DNA of 64,000 nt from Actinobacillus capsulatus DSM 19761. Lineage in GTDB: Bacteria > Pseudomonadota > Gammaproteobacteria > Enterobacterales > Pasteurellaceae. Position 1 is the first letter of the stretch; every line of letters begins with the position of its first letter. The notes below the pieces were generated by a model that saw nothing but the letters and a program-made list of their open reading frames with translations, was not told the origin of the DNA and searched no databases. Of the stretch, positions 29,507 through 37,676 are shown piece after piece. A program made the position numbers and the translations under genes. The stretch covers positions 1 through 64,000 of the forward strand of contig NZ_KB893938.1 of assembly GCF_000374285.1 (NCBI RefSeq), written 5' to 3'.

Positions 29507-29578
29507 AGGTTTTCTAATTGGTGAAAAATGTAATTAGTATAGCGTTTTACGCACTATTTTGATAGGAAAAACAAGTAA

Positions 29579-29606
29579 TTGATTAAAAACACAACATGGA
29601 TATAAT
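29579..29606 (+). promoter_or_regulatory. Promoter of the small-ORF transcript
   Basis: -35 TTGATT (29579-29584), a 16-base spacer and -10 TATAAT (29601-29606). Transcription would start near 29613, exactly where a 9-bp hairpin (TATTGTTTT, 29613-29621, with AAAACAATA, 29634-29642) begins. Confidence 0.7.
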
Positions 29607-29657
29607 AACAGGTATTGTTTTTACAGTGATGTGAAAACAATAGGTGGCAGGGAGAAT

Positions 29658-29688
29658 GCAAAAATCCCTGCGGGAACAGGGATTTTGC
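29658..29688 (-). terminator. Hairpin in the small-ORF leader; candidate terminator of the antisense RNA
   Basis: GCAAAAATCCCTG (29658-29670) and CAGGGATTTTGC (29677-29688) form a 12-bp stem with one bulged A and a 6-base loop. Read on the minus strand the 3' arm is CAGGGATTTTTGC, with a T5 run typical of intrinsic terminators. On the plus strand it is a structured part of the mRNA leader, enclosed by a weaker outer GCAGG/CCTGC stem. Confidence 0.55.
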
Positions 29689-29791
29689 GTTTGACCTGCT
29701 TTTGATTAACTCATTAGACAGGAATTATAAAATGCAATTTAAATTAACCTGTAACGAAGGTAAATTGCAATTGTCAATCAAAATTGATGTC
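29658..29791 (-). ncRNA. Candidate antisense RNA (type I antitoxin)
   Basis: A minus-strand promoter (29798-29827) would start an RNA near 29791 that runs back across the first half of the 36-codon ORF, its start codon and its ribosome binding site, and could end at the hairpin at 29658-29688, about 134 bases later. Full complementarity to the translation start is the hallmark of type I antitoxin RNAs. Inferred from promoter and terminator signals only. Confidence 0.5.
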
Positions 29792-29842
29792 GGAATCATT
29801 CTAGCCTTGATTGCGTTGGCAAGTCAATACCTGACACCATAA
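29732..29842 (+). CDS. 36-aa hydrophobic peptide, candidate type I toxin
   Basis: ATG preceded by AGGA 9 bases upstream; ends TAA at 29840-29842. The peptide is polar and lysine-containing up to residue 19, then has one hydrophobic segment (VGIILALIALASQYL) that could span a membrane. It has its own promoter, a structured 5' leader with two hairpins, a terminator 19 bases after the stop, and an antisense promoter in its 3' half. This matches the plan of type I toxin genes (TisB, Ibs, Ldr, AapA), though no sequence relative is recognised. A plain small membrane protein is the alternative. Confidence 0.6.
   Translation: MQFKLTCNEGKLQLSIKIDVGIILALIALASQYLTP
29798..29827 (-). promoter_or_regulatory. 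Antisense promoter inside the small ORF
   Basis: On the minus strand: -35 TTGACT (29822-29827), an 18-base spacer, -10 TAGAAT (29798-29803). Each hexamer matches 5 of 6 consensus bases. It lies within the codons for the hydrophobic segment and points toward the ribosome binding site of the same ORF. Confidence 0.6.
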
Positions 29843-29860
29843 AACAAAAAACCATGTTTT

Positions 29861-29892
29861 CCGCCTATTCTAACCGATTAGGCGGTTTTTTT
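29861..29892 (+). terminator. Terminator of the small-ORF transcript
   Basis: CCGCCTA / TAGGCGG stem, 11-base loop, then T7 on the plus strand. It overlaps the last codons of the convergent DUF423 gene. Confidence 0.85.
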
Positions 29893-30285
29893 AGCACATA
29901 AACTCACAAAGATTAATGCTGCCCAACCGATCATAAAAAATACGCCGCCAAGCGGTGTACTCCACACAAACAATCGCTGACCGAATAATGACAAAGCGTA
30001 CAAACTACCGCTAAATAACAAAATACCTAATATCCAACTCCCACCGATAATATTCAAGGCTTTCGCTCTGCAAGCGGGCGGATTTTGAGCGGAATTTACC
30101 AATTGGAACAGACCTAAAGCCAATAGCGCTAATGTATGAAACATTTGATATTGAAGACCAGTATCAATCCAACTTAACGCTTTTGCATCTAATGTTTTTG
30201 CCAAGCCGTGCGAAGCGAAAGCACCAAAAGCAATACAGAAAAAACCACTGATTGCCGCAAATAAGATAAATTTATTTTTCATCAT
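29878..30285 (-). CDS. DUF423 membrane protein (YgdD-like)
   Basis: 135 aa with four hydrophobic helices (about 5-24, 44-64, 73-95, 105-128). FGAFASHGL near the N-terminus and FHTLALLALG fit the DUF423 family of small inner-membrane proteins of unknown function. In E. coli the homologue ygdD is next to the rlmM gene, as here. Start: the ATG at 30285 has GGAG upstream; a second ATG follows directly. Confidence 0.85.
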   Translation of the reverse strand: MMKNKFILFAAISGFFCIAFGAFASHGLAKTLDAKALSWIDTGLQYQMFHTLALLALGLFQLVNSAQNPPACRAKALNIIGGSWILGILLFSGSLYALSLFGQRLFVWSTPLGGVFFMIGWAALIFVSLCAKKTA

Positions 30286-30348
30286 TTCTCCTTAAAATGT
30301 TTGCTAACTATAACAGTTATTCTGTCACCTCGGGAGGGTAATCTGGCT

Positions 30349-30408
30349 AAGCGGTCGATTTTAAGCAATTTTTTGCAAAAAATTTTGAGAAAATGACCGC
30401 TTGTTTTT
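30349..30408. terminator. Uptake-signal-pair hairpin upstream of the DUF423 gene
   Basis: AAGCGGTCGATTTT / AAAATGACCGCTT arms followed by GTTTTT on the plus strand. It lies between two same-direction minus-strand genes; the torZ transcript has already passed a stronger terminator. Confidence 0.5.
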
Positions 30409-30426
30409 ACTGATTATCGTATAAAT

Positions 30427-30464
30427 AAAAAACGCACTAGAGCCTTTCACTTTAGTGCGTTTTG
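30427..30464 (-). terminator. Terminator of the torYZ operon
   Basis: AAAACGCACTA / TAGTGCGTTTT stem (11 bp); the minus-strand reading continues TTTTTTATTTA. It lies 19 bases after the torZ stop. Confidence 0.85.
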
Positions 30465-30482
30465 TTTACTTATTCTATAACA

Positions 30483-32957
30483 CTATGCTTGTGTATATTT
30501 TGGTTCTTTAAATACCATTACTTCCGGTGCAACGCCAGTAAATTTCTCTACTTGTACTGTTGCCGTATTCGGTGAGTTACCTTGCGCTAATTTTGAGGTA
30601 CCTTCATCACGAGTGAGCACATTTGGGTTACCATTTTTACAAAGCGGTTGTTCCGATTTACCGAGATCCATCGGATCATACCAAGCCCCTTCGTGTAAAG
30701 CGACAGTGCCTTTAATGATACCGTCTGTTACCACTGCGCCCGCTAACACTTGACCGCGTTTATTGAAAATACGCACGATATCACCGTTTGCGATACCACG
30801 CGCGGCAGCATCTTCGGTATTAATTAATACCGGCTCACGATCATTTACTGCATAAAGTTTGCGTAATGAGCTGTAAGCTAATTGGCTGTGTAAACGATAT
30901 TTTGAGTGTGGCGTCACTAATGCAAGCGGTGCTTCTGCGGTTGCATTACCGGCGAACTCTTCGTGTTCCATCCAAGTCGGGTGACCTTTACAGTCATCGT
31001 AATTCATTTTCGCCACCACGTCTGAGAAAATCTCAATTTTGCCTGATGGTGTACCTAATGGATTAAGTAACGGATCGTTACGGAATTCTTCATAACGTAC
31101 CCATTTTTTCGCTTTTTCAGTCGCTTTAAAGGTAATCGGCTTGTTATCCGCCCAGAACTGTTCAAATTTAGGCATTAATACACGGTTTTTACGTGCCGCA
31201 TCAAATGCAGTTTGATAGAAACCTTTTAACCAATCCATTTCCGATTTACCTTCGGTAAATTCTTGTTCTTTACCAGCACGTTTTGAAAGCTCTGCGAAAA
31301 TATCGTAGTCATTTTTCGCTTCAAATTGTGGCGGAACAATTTGCTTCATTGGGAAAATATTCATCATTGAATAATCGCCCGACATGGTTAAGTCATTACG
31401 TTCATAACTTGTGGTTGCCGGTAAAACAATATCCGCCATACGTGCGGTTGGTGTCCAGTGACATTCGGTGACAAATACACTGTCCGGTTTTTGCCATGCT
31501 TTAACTAAGGTATTGGTGTCTTGGTGATGGGTAAACGGGTTACCGCCTGACCACCAAATCACTTTAATATCCGGATAAGTCACTTGCGTGCCGTTATAGT
31601 CAATTGTTTTACCCGGATTCAATAACGCATCGGAAATGCGAGCAAGAGGGAAAGAGAATTTAGAGGTTTCGTCTAACCACGTTTTTGCACCCGCTTCCGT
31701 AGCCGGATTAGCAGAAATTGAACCTAAAATACCACCGGTTGCAGTCGGCGCACCACCGTTTGAATAGTGGTAGCTAAAACCGAAACCGCCGCCCGGTAAA
31801 CCGATTTGACCCAGCATTGACGCCAATGTAACTAACATCCAGTGACCTTGCTCTCCGTGGCGTTGACGTTGAATACCCCAACCAGCCATTAGCATCGTGC
31901 GTTTACTTTGTAGTTCTAATACCAGTTTTTTGATCGTCTCTGCCGGTACGCCACAGATTTTACTTGCCCATTCCGCATCTTTCGGCTGTTTATCTTCCGT
32001 ACCTAGCAAATATTTCTCAAATTGTTCATAACCTTTAGTGTACTTTTTGAGGAATTCTTTATCGTGTTTATCCTCAGTTACTAAAGTATGTGCCATACCT
32101 AGCATTAATGCCACATCAGTACCTGTATGAACCGGAATCCATTCCGCACCTAAATATTCGCAACTTTCGCTTCTTACCGGGTCAATACAGATAATACGTT
32201 TGCCGCTTTCTTTGAATTTCTTAAAGTATTCCAAACCTTGTTGATCGGTTGAAGTCCAAGCAAGACGTAATGTATTTAACGGGTTCGCCGACCATAACAC
32301 AATAACATCCGTGCTTTCTAAAACAACTTCCCAGCTGGTTTGCTGTTCATACACTTCGATCGTACCTAATACGTGCGGCATAATCACTTGTGCCGCACCG
32401 GTTGAATAGTCACCTTTCACGCCGACAAAACCGCCGGTAATATTTAAATAACGTTGTAATAATGTGCGAGCAGCGTGTAACGAACCAGAACTATACCAAC
32501 CGTAAGAACCACCGAAAATTGCACTTGGACCATGTGCGTCACGCACACGTTTCATTTCGTTTGCAACTAATTCAAACGCTTTATCCCAAGAAACACGCAC
32601 CCACTCATCACGACCACGTAAAGTCGTATCTTTATTACCTTCTAAATAACCTTTACGTACCATTGGGTATTTAACACGAGTTTCACCGTGCACTTGATCA
32701 GGTACAACCGTTTGTAGTTCATTCTCGATTGACGAAGGCATCGCAGGGCCGGATTTAACCACTTTACCGTTTTCAACAACAACACCTAATGCCCCCCAGT
32801 GTGCCGCTGTCATCACAGTTTGCATTTCTGCCGCTGCCGCTTCCGTTGAAATTAAGGCATTTACACCAGCGCCCGCTAAAGATGCCCCTGCAAGACCGAG
32901 AGAGGTGTTTTTAATAAAACCACGACGACTTGCATTAATTTTTTCTTGAGTTTTCAT
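30483..32957 (-). CDS. torZ: Trimethylamine-N-oxide / biotin sulfoxide reductase, periplasmic molybdoenzyme
   Basis: 824 aa DMSO-reductase-family enzyme that reduces TMAO (and related N- and S-oxides) as terminal electron acceptor in anaerobic respiration. A twin-arginine signal (SRRGFIKN) exports the folded, Moco-loaded protein. The Mo ligand serine is expected in GDYSTGAAQ; ARMADIVLPATTSYERND is a typical cofactor-binding stretch. The TorY cytochrome gene precedes it in the same operon. A Moco-riboswitch-like element lies between the two genes. Confidence 0.93.
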   Translation of the reverse strand: MKTQEKINASRRGFIKNTSLGLAGASLAGAGVNALISTEAAAAEMQTVMTAAHWGALGVVVENGKVVKSGPAMPSSIENELQTVVPDQVHGETRVKYPMVRKGYLEGNKDTTLRGRDEWVRVSWDKAFELVANEMKRVRDAHGPSAIFGGSYGWYSSGSLHAARTLLQRYLNITGGFVGVKGDYSTGAAQVIMPHVLGTIEVYEQQTSWEVVLESTDVIVLWSANPLNTLRLAWTSTDQQGLEYFKKFKESGKRIICIDPVRSESCEYLGAEWIPVHTGTDVALMLGMAHTLVTEDKHDKEFLKKYTKGYEQFEKYLLGTEDKQPKDAEWASKICGVPAETIKKLVLELQSKRTMLMAGWGIQRQRHGEQGHWMLVTLASMLGQIGLPGGGFGFSYHYSNGGAPTATGGILGSISANPATEAGAKTWLDETSKFSFPLARISDALLNPGKTIDYNGTQVTYPDIKVIWWSGGNPFTHHQDTNTLVKAWQKPDSVFVTECHWTPTARMADIVLPATTSYERNDLTMSGDYSMMNIFPMKQIVPPQFEAKNDYDIFAELSKRAGKEQEFTEGKSEMDWLKGFYQTAFDAARKNRVLMPKFEQFWADNKPITFKATEKAKKWVRYEEFRNDPLLNPLGTPSGKIEIFSDVVAKMNYDDCKGHPTWMEHEEFAGNATAEAPLALVTPHSKYRLHSQLAYSSLRKLYAVNDREPVLINTEDAAARGIANGDIVRIFNKRGQVLAGAVVTDGIIKGTVALHEGAWYDPMDLGKSEQPLCKNGNPNVLTRDEGTSKLAQGNSPNTATVQVEKFTGVAPEVMVFKEPKYTQA

Positions 32958-32989
32958 CTACATAACCCTCTGAAAGTTAAGTTAAATTT

Positions 32990-33140
32990 GACACCTTTCT
33001 AAACACGAGGGGATAGCGCATTTCTTTACTATCCGGTGTGGTAAGCGGTCTGATTTTGCAAAAATTTTGTGAATTTTGACCGCTTGCCACAGGCTTGCAC
33101 ACCTTATCTAAGACTTAGGTATACAAGCTCGGTATTCTGT
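32990..33140 (-). promoter_or_regulatory. Moco-riboswitch-like leader element ahead of torZ
   Basis: On the minus strand this region starts with ACCGAGCTTGT...CCTAAGTCTTA (33124-33133 region) and ends with CTCGTGTTTAGAAAGGTGTC (32990-33009), about 30 bases before the torZ ATG. The same two blocks, in the same order, flank a variable structured middle upstream of moaA. CGAG of the first block can pair with CTCG of the second. The middle holds an uptake-signal hairpin and GGATAG / CTATCC. Conserved ends plus context fit the molybdenum-cofactor riboswitch class. Confidence 0.65.
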
Positions 33141-33153
33141 AAGTTAAATAAAA

Positions 33154-34272
33154 TTAGTGTGAACTACCTGCAATATCTTTTGCGTTACGTTGTAGATAGA
33201 TCGTTACCGCACGTACATCATCTGCTGTCATTGAAGTACGGTCTTTCATTGAATTCACTACACCGATCCATTGGTTTGCCGTATAATGATCTGCGCCGAT
33301 CGGTGCATGGCAACCGCTACAATGGGTTTGATTTAAATTGTCACCAAAACGATTAAGCGCTTGAATATCGGCTGTTAACGCTGTTTTTGGTAATGTCACT
33401 TCAGCGCTCACATCTTTCCAATCTGAATTAGTTACATCATCATGTACAGTTTGATGGACGGTTAATTTGTCTTTCGCTTCATCTGCCACTAAGCCCACCA
33501 TGATACGTTGACCTAGCCCCATATAAATGATGCTTTCCGCCCCCACTTGTTGCCAGCCTTTAATCGTACCTGATACTTTATCTCCGGATTCTTTCCATTT
33601 TGAGACTTCTGCAAACGGTAATAAACGAATTTCACCGCCTTGTGCGACTTGTGACGGAGCCATCGCTAAGTTATACAATGTTTTGTCACTCGCACTAAAT
33701 TGTCCGGCTTGTTTGGTTAATTCACCTAATGCCGCACTGTTATCTACTTGCATTTCCGGCATAAAGTGTGCAATACCTTTATGGCAGTCAATACAGGTTT
33801 GGTTGGTTTCTTGCGCTAAATTGTGCATTTTTTGCGCTGTTTCTTTTTGTTCACTGATGATCATCGCATCAAAACTATGGCAGCTACGGCAAGTTGCCGA
33901 ATCCGTTTCTTTCATTTCCGCCCAAACACGCTGCGCCATCTCTAAACGATTCGCTTCATAGGCTTCTTGATCCGGTAATTTATTGGTTACAAAGGTATGC
34001 CACACATCTTTTAATGCAACAACTTTAGCTTTTACATAATGCAAACCGTCTTGAGGAACATGACAATCGGAACATTCGGCGCGAATCCCTTTTCGGTTAG
34101 AAAAATGGACACTACCTTCCCATTCCGCTTGCGGATGACTCATAGAGTGACAACTTACGCAAAACTCAGTAGAACTGGTCGCTTTCATTACTGACTGTAC
34201 GCCAAACAATGCTGCAGCACCTAAAACAACACATAACACTCCACTTACTAGCGATAATTTAAATTTGGACAT
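33154..34272 (-). CDS. torY: Pentaheme c-type cytochrome, TMAO respiration
   Basis: 372 aa from the ATG at 34272, which has TGGGG just upstream; a longer in-frame start at 34365 would add an unlikely tail. An N-terminal anchor helix (SLVSGVLCVVLGAAALFGV) is followed by five CxxCH heme sites: CVSCH, CSDCH, CRSCH, CIDCH and, after a long linker, CSGCH. This is the NapC/NirT-type tetraheme domain plus a C-terminal monoheme domain of TorC/TorY. It passes electrons from menaquinol to TorZ. First gene of torYZ. Confidence 0.94.
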   Translation of the reverse strand: MSKFKLSLVSGVLCVVLGAAALFGVQSVMKATSSTEFCVSCHSMSHPQAEWEGSVHFSNRKGIRAECSDCHVPQDGLHYVKAKVVALKDVWHTFVTNKLPDQEAYEANRLEMAQRVWAEMKETDSATCRSCHSFDAMIISEQKETAQKMHNLAQETNQTCIDCHKGIAHFMPEMQVDNSAALGELTKQAGQFSASDKTLYNLAMAPSQVAQGGEIRLLPFAEVSKWKESGDKVSGTIKGWQQVGAESIIYMGLGQRIMVGLVADEAKDKLTVHQTVHDDVTNSDWKDVSAEVTLPKTALTADIQALNRFGDNLNQTHCSGCHAPIGADHYTANQWIGVVNSMKDRTSMTADDVRAVTIYLQRNAKDIAGSSH

Positions 34273-34351
34273 TTTTACCCCACACAACTTATAAATAAAA
34301 AATACTCCTTTAGGAGTAGGGCGAAGATTACCATGTCTCCAAATGATTAAC

Positions 34352-34365
34352 TTGCGCCAAATCAA
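34352..34365 (-). promoter_or_regulatory. FNR-like site upstream of torY
   Basis: TTGCGCCAAATCAA matches the FNR consensus TTGATNNNNATCAA at all but two fixed positions. It lies about 80 bases before the torY start in the torY-moaA intergenic region, where anaerobic activation would make sense. Confidence 0.4.
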
Positions 34366-34461
34366 TTTTGGTCAGCTTTGTATGTAAATTTAGCCATCTG
34401 AATGCGATACCACTTTCTAACTATTGCGAAAAACCTCTCCGACCTCTACAATAACTTATAT

Positions 34462-34641
34462 TTATCAACAGACTCCGAGCTTGTGAGCCTAACTTCTTAT
34501 CTGATTTGTTTTGCAAATTTTTTGTTAAATTTAACCGCTTGTCTGTAAGAATATGGTAGCAATGCCTGTAATTAGCTTATACGTAGCTAATTCAAGGGAA
34601 TTTCAAGAAATTGTTGTTCCTCTCGTGTTTAGAAAGGTGTC
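34462..34641 (+). promoter_or_regulatory. Moco-riboswitch-like leader of moaA
   Basis: Starts with ACTCCGAGCTTGTGAGCCTAA (34472-34492, key words CCGAGCTTGT and CCTAA) and ends with CTCGTGTTTAGAAAGGTGTC (34622-34641), the same blocks as ahead of torZ. The 3' block contains AAAGG, the moaA ribosome binding site, 8 bases before the ATG. Ligand binding could thus hide the site and repress cofactor synthesis. A TTAGCT / AGCTAA hairpin lies in the middle. Moco riboswitches ahead of moaA are known in gammaproteobacteria. Confidence 0.72.
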
Positions 34642-34643
34642 CA

Positions 34644-35666
34644 ATGCAATCCATTCCAATTAAAAACATTGGATCGGATAATGTTTCTCAGCTTATTGAT
34701 CGCTTCGAACGACAATATGTTTATTTACGTTTATCCGTGACTGATGTCTGCAATTTTCGCTGTAATTATTGTCTGCCAGACGGCTATAAACCGCCTTCCC
34801 ACAAGCAGCAATTTTTGAGCGTGTCTGAAATTCAGCGCATTGTGCGTACTTTTGCCGATCTCGGTACGCAAAAAGTGCGTATTACTGGTGGTGAACCAAC
34901 TTTACGTAAAGACTTTTTAGAAATTACTCATACCATTTCGCAAACCAATGGCATTAAAAAAGTGGCATTAACTACCAATGGCTACCGCATGGAACGTGAT
35001 ATCGATTTATGGCAGCAAGCCGGTATTACCGATATTAACGTCAGTGTAGATAGCCTTGACACACGCCAATTCCAGTTAATCACCGGTGAAAATAAGCTAC
35101 AATCGATCCTAAAAGGCATTGATAGAGCATTTGAAATCGGCTACCGCAAAATCAAAGTAAACGCGGTGTTAATGAAACAATATACTGCTTCGGAATTGGA
35201 TAAATTCCTCGCTTGGATTAAAGATAAACCGATTCAAATGCGTTTTATTGAACTGATGGAAACCGGTGAAATGGACAGTTTTTTCAAAGCGCAACATTTA
35301 TCCGGACAGTCGGTGATGCAATGCTTGTTACAAGAAGGCTGGCAATTACAGCCAAAAGCATTATCGGACGGTCCGGCAAAAGTGCTTTCACACCCTGATT
35401 ACCAAGGCGAAATCGGTTTGATTATGCCGTATGAAAAAAACTTCTGCGCCAGCTGCAATCGCCTACGTGTTTCGGCACTCGGTAAATTACACCTCTGCTT
35501 ATTCGGTGAGGAAGGAATCAATTTGCGAGATTTACTCTCGGAAGATACCCAACAAGCGCAATTGGAAGCACGTTTAAAAGCCGCATTACAAGGTAAGCGG
35601 GAACATCATTATTTGCATATCGGTAATAGCGGCGTTCGGAATAATCTTGCCTCAATCGGCGGCTAG
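34644..35666 (+). CDS. moaA: GTP 3',8-cyclase, molybdopterin synthesis
   Basis: 340 aa from the ATG at 34644, the only start with a good ribosome binding site (AAAGG). Radical-SAM enzyme doing the first step of molybdenum cofactor synthesis with MoaC. N-terminal cluster motif CNFRCNYC, C-terminal cluster [18 protein letters not shown], and the essential GG at the C-terminus are present. First gene of moaACDE; a 238-base repeat region separates it from moaC. Confidence 0.97.
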   Translation: MQSIPIKNIGSDNVSQLIDRFERQYVYLRLSVTDVCNFRCNYCLPDGYKPPSHKQQFLSVSEIQRIVRTFADLGTQKVRITGGEPTLRKDFLEITHTISQTNGIKKVALTTNGYRMERDIDLWQQAGITDINVSVDSLDTRQFQLITGENKLQSILKGIDRAFEIGYRKIKVNAVLMKQYTASELDKFLAWIKDKPIQMRFIELMETGEMDSFFKAQHLSGQSVMQCLLQEGWQLQPKALSDGPAKVLSHPDYQGEIGLIMPYEKNFCASCNRLRVSALGKLHLCLFGEEGINLRDLLSEDTQQAQLEARLKAALQGKREHHYLHIGNSGVRNNLASIGG

Positions 35667-35673
35667 TTTCTCT

Positions 35674-35806
35674 GTTACTTTTCTTTGCGTTGCCAAAGAA
35701 AAGTAACCAAAAGAAAGGCAACCCTACTTCACCGCTGTTCTTTACTTAGTTGAAATTTGCTTAACGGAACATTTTAGATTCGCCTACGGCTCAAGAAAAA
35801 TGTTCC
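35674..35806. repeat. Interspersed palindromic repeat element between moaA and moaC
   Basis: GTTACTTTTCTTTG (35674-35687) and CAAAGAAAAGTAAC (35694-35707) form a perfect 14-bp stem with a 6-base loop. A second dyad, GGAACATTTT / AAAATGTTCC (35766-35775 and 35797-35806), follows. Words such as AAAGAAAAGTAACC recur as intergenic repeats in many bacteria. No ORF and no terminal duplication were seen, so it resembles a small non-coding repeat rather than an IS. Confidence 0.65.
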
Positions 35807-35904
35807 TATAAATTGCAACACGCTCAGGCGGTTCAGAAGGGAACCCAAGCGGTCATTTTTACTTTATTTATTGCAAAATACTTTAAAATTAAAAAGATAC
35901 TCTT

Positions 35905-36381
35905 ATGACTCAATTTACTCACATAAACACCAACGGCGAAGCCAATATGGTTGATGTTTCGATGAAACAAGAAACTGTCCGTGTTGCACGTGCCGAAGCA
36001 TTCGTTTCAATGAATACCGAAACATTACAAATGATCATTTCCGGCAACCATCACAAAGGTGATGTATTTGCTACTGCTCGTATAGCAGGTATTCAAGCGG
36101 CAAAAAGAACGTGGGAACTCATTCCACTTTGTCACCCACTTCTCCTTTCAAAAGTTGAAGTGCAACTTGAAGCCCTACCGGAAACCAATCAAGTACGAAT
36201 CGAATCATTATGTAAATTAACCGGTAAAACCGGCGTAGAAATGGAAGCGCTAACTGCTGCCAGCGTGGCTGCACTCACGATTTACGATATGTGCAAAGCG
36301 GTGCAAAAAGATATGGTAATTGAAAATGTTCGTTTACTACACAAAAGTGGCGGTAAATCGGGCGAATTTAATGCGAAATAA
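35905..36381 (+). CDS. moaC: Cyclic pyranopterin monophosphate synthase
   Basis: 158 aa. MoaC turns the MoaA product into cyclic pyranopterin monophosphate. Typical motifs: [38 protein letters not shown] and [23 protein letters not shown]. The acidic/lysine pair near the end (QKDM...[10 protein letters not shown]) is part of the active site. Followed 21 bases later by moaD. Confidence 0.97.
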   Translation: MTQFTHINTNGEANMVDVSMKQETVRVARAEAFVSMNTETLQMIISGNHHKGDVFATARIAGIQAAKRTWELIPLCHPLLLSKVEVQLEALPETNQVRIESLCKLTGKTGVEMEALTAASVAALTIYDMCKAVQKDMVIENVRLLHKSGGKSGEFNAK

Positions 36382-36402
36382 GAATTACATTTAGGGATAA
36401 AT

Positions 36403-36648
36403 ATGATTAACGTTTTATTTTTTGCACAGGTACGCGAATTGGTTGGCGTTGACGCTTTAACCGTTCCTGCTGAGTTTGAAACTGCCGAACAGCTACGTGA
36501 ACATTTAAGCCAGCAAGGTAAAAAATGGCAATTAGCATTAGAAAAAGGCAAGTTATTAGTGGCAATTAACCAAAGCATTTCACCGTTGGAAAGTGCAATC
36601 AAAGATGGCGATGAAGTAGCATTCTTCCCACCGGTGACAGGAGGCTAA
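36403..36648 (+). CDS. moaD: Molybdopterin synthase sulfur carrier subunit
   Basis: 81 aa ubiquitin-fold protein ending in FFPPVTGG; the C-terminal Gly-Gly is thiocarboxylated by MoeB (not in this window) and donates sulfur in the MoaE active site. Its stop is directly followed by the moaE ATG (TAAATG), so the two subunits are made together. Confidence 0.96.
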   Translation: MINVLFFAQVRELVGVDALTVPAEFETAEQLREHLSQQGKKWQLALEKGKLLVAINQSISPLESAIKDGDEVAFFPPVTGG

Positions 36649-37104
36649 ATGCACGCTACATTAATCGAAGTACAACAAGAAACCTTTGATCAAAATGCGA
36701 TTTACCGCTGGCTAAGCGAGCATCATAGCGTGGGAGCAACCACGCTTTTTGTCGGCAAAGTACGAGAAATGAATTTAGGTGATAATGTGTCAGGTTTATA
36801 CCTGGAACATTACCCTGCAATGACTAAAAAAGCACTCCAAGAAATCGTAGATGAGGCACGTAGCCGCTGGGATTTACAACGTGTAGCGGTAATTCATCGT
36901 ATTGGGCAACTTCATACCGGTGATGAAATTGTGTTGGTTGGGGTAAGTTCCGCTCACCGAGGCGATGCTTATCATGCTAACGAATTTATCATGGATTACC
37001 TTAAAACCCGTGCGCCGTTTTGGAAACGTGAAACCACACAAGACGGTGACCGCTGGATAGAAGGCAGAGAAAGCGACCAACTTGAAGCGGATAAATGGCA
37101 ATAA
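36649..37104 (+). CDS. moaE: Molybdopterin synthase catalytic subunit
   Basis: 151 aa. With MoaD it adds the two sulfurs that form the molybdopterin dithiolene. GATTLFVGKVREMN, LYLEHYPAMTKKAL, RIGQLHTGDEIVLVGVSSAHR and the KTRAPFWKRE segment with active-site lysines are present. Last gene of moaACDE; moaB is absent, as usual in this family. Confidence 0.96.
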   Translation: MHATLIEVQQETFDQNAIYRWLSEHHSVGATTLFVGKVREMNLGDNVSGLYLEHYPAMTKKALQEIVDEARSRWDLQRVAVIHRIGQLHTGDEIVLVGVSSAHRGDAYHANEFIMDYLKTRAPFWKRETTQDGDRWIEGRESDQLEADKWQ

Positions 37105-37121
37105 ATCACGCCCTTAGATTC

Positions 37122-37169
37122 ACGGAATGTGTCGGAAGGTTTATAATATTCGACAACATTCCGTTTTTT
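37122..37169 (+). terminator. Terminator of moaACDE
   Basis: CGGAATGT-GTCG pairs with CGAC-AACATTCCG around an AT-rich loop, followed by TTTTTT. Confidence 0.8.
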
Positions 37170-37184
37170 ATATATTGAGAATTT

Positions 37185-37676
37185 ATGACAACACCAATTA
37201 TTGATTTACAAATTGCTGCTGAAAATAGTGAAAATCTTCCGTCTTTAGCACAATTTACCCAATGGGTGCAACGTGCGTTAGCGCACGAAGCGCAAACTGA
37301 AGATTTCCCTGAAACGGAAATCACGATTCGTATCGTGGATGAAGCGGAAAGCCACGAGTTAAATTTAACTTATCGTGATAAAGACAAACCGACCAATGTA
37401 CTTTCGTTTCCATTTGAAGTGCCAGAAGGCATTGAATTACCACTATTAGGTGATTTGATTATTTGTCGTCAGGTGGTGGAACAAGAAGCACAAGAACAAC
37501 AAATTTCACTAGAATCGCACTGGGCACATTTAGCGATTCACGGCACGCTACACTTACTCGGTTATGATCATATTGAAGATGCGGAAGCGGAAGAAATGGA
37601 AGGCTTAGAAACCGAGATTATGCAAAGTTTAGGTTTTGAAGATCCGTATATTTCAGAAAAAGTGATTGAAGAATAA
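37185..37676 (+). CDS. ybeY: Endoribonuclease YbeY, rRNA maturation and quality control
   Basis: 163 aa zinc-dependent RNase that helps 16S rRNA 3' end processing and 70S quality control. The metal motif [11 protein letters not shown] is intact, as is the conserved Arg in [18 protein letters not shown]. Its stop overlaps the tmcA start (TAATG), so the two RNA-related genes are coupled. The usual ybeZ neighbour is not here. Confidence 0.95.
   Translation: MTTPIIDLQIAAENSENLPSLAQFTQWVQRALAHEAQTEDFPETEITIRIVDEAESHELNLTYRDKDKPTNVLSFPFEVPEGIELPLLGDLIICRQVVEQEAQEQQISLESHWAHLAIHGTLHLLGYDHIEDAEAEEMEGLETEIMQSLGFEDPYISEKVIEE

Noticed and set aside
34273..34365. N-terminal extension of torY in the longer open frame
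   Set aside because: The ATG at 34272 has a ribosome site and begins a normal membrane anchor; the extension crosses the likely promoter and FNR-like site.
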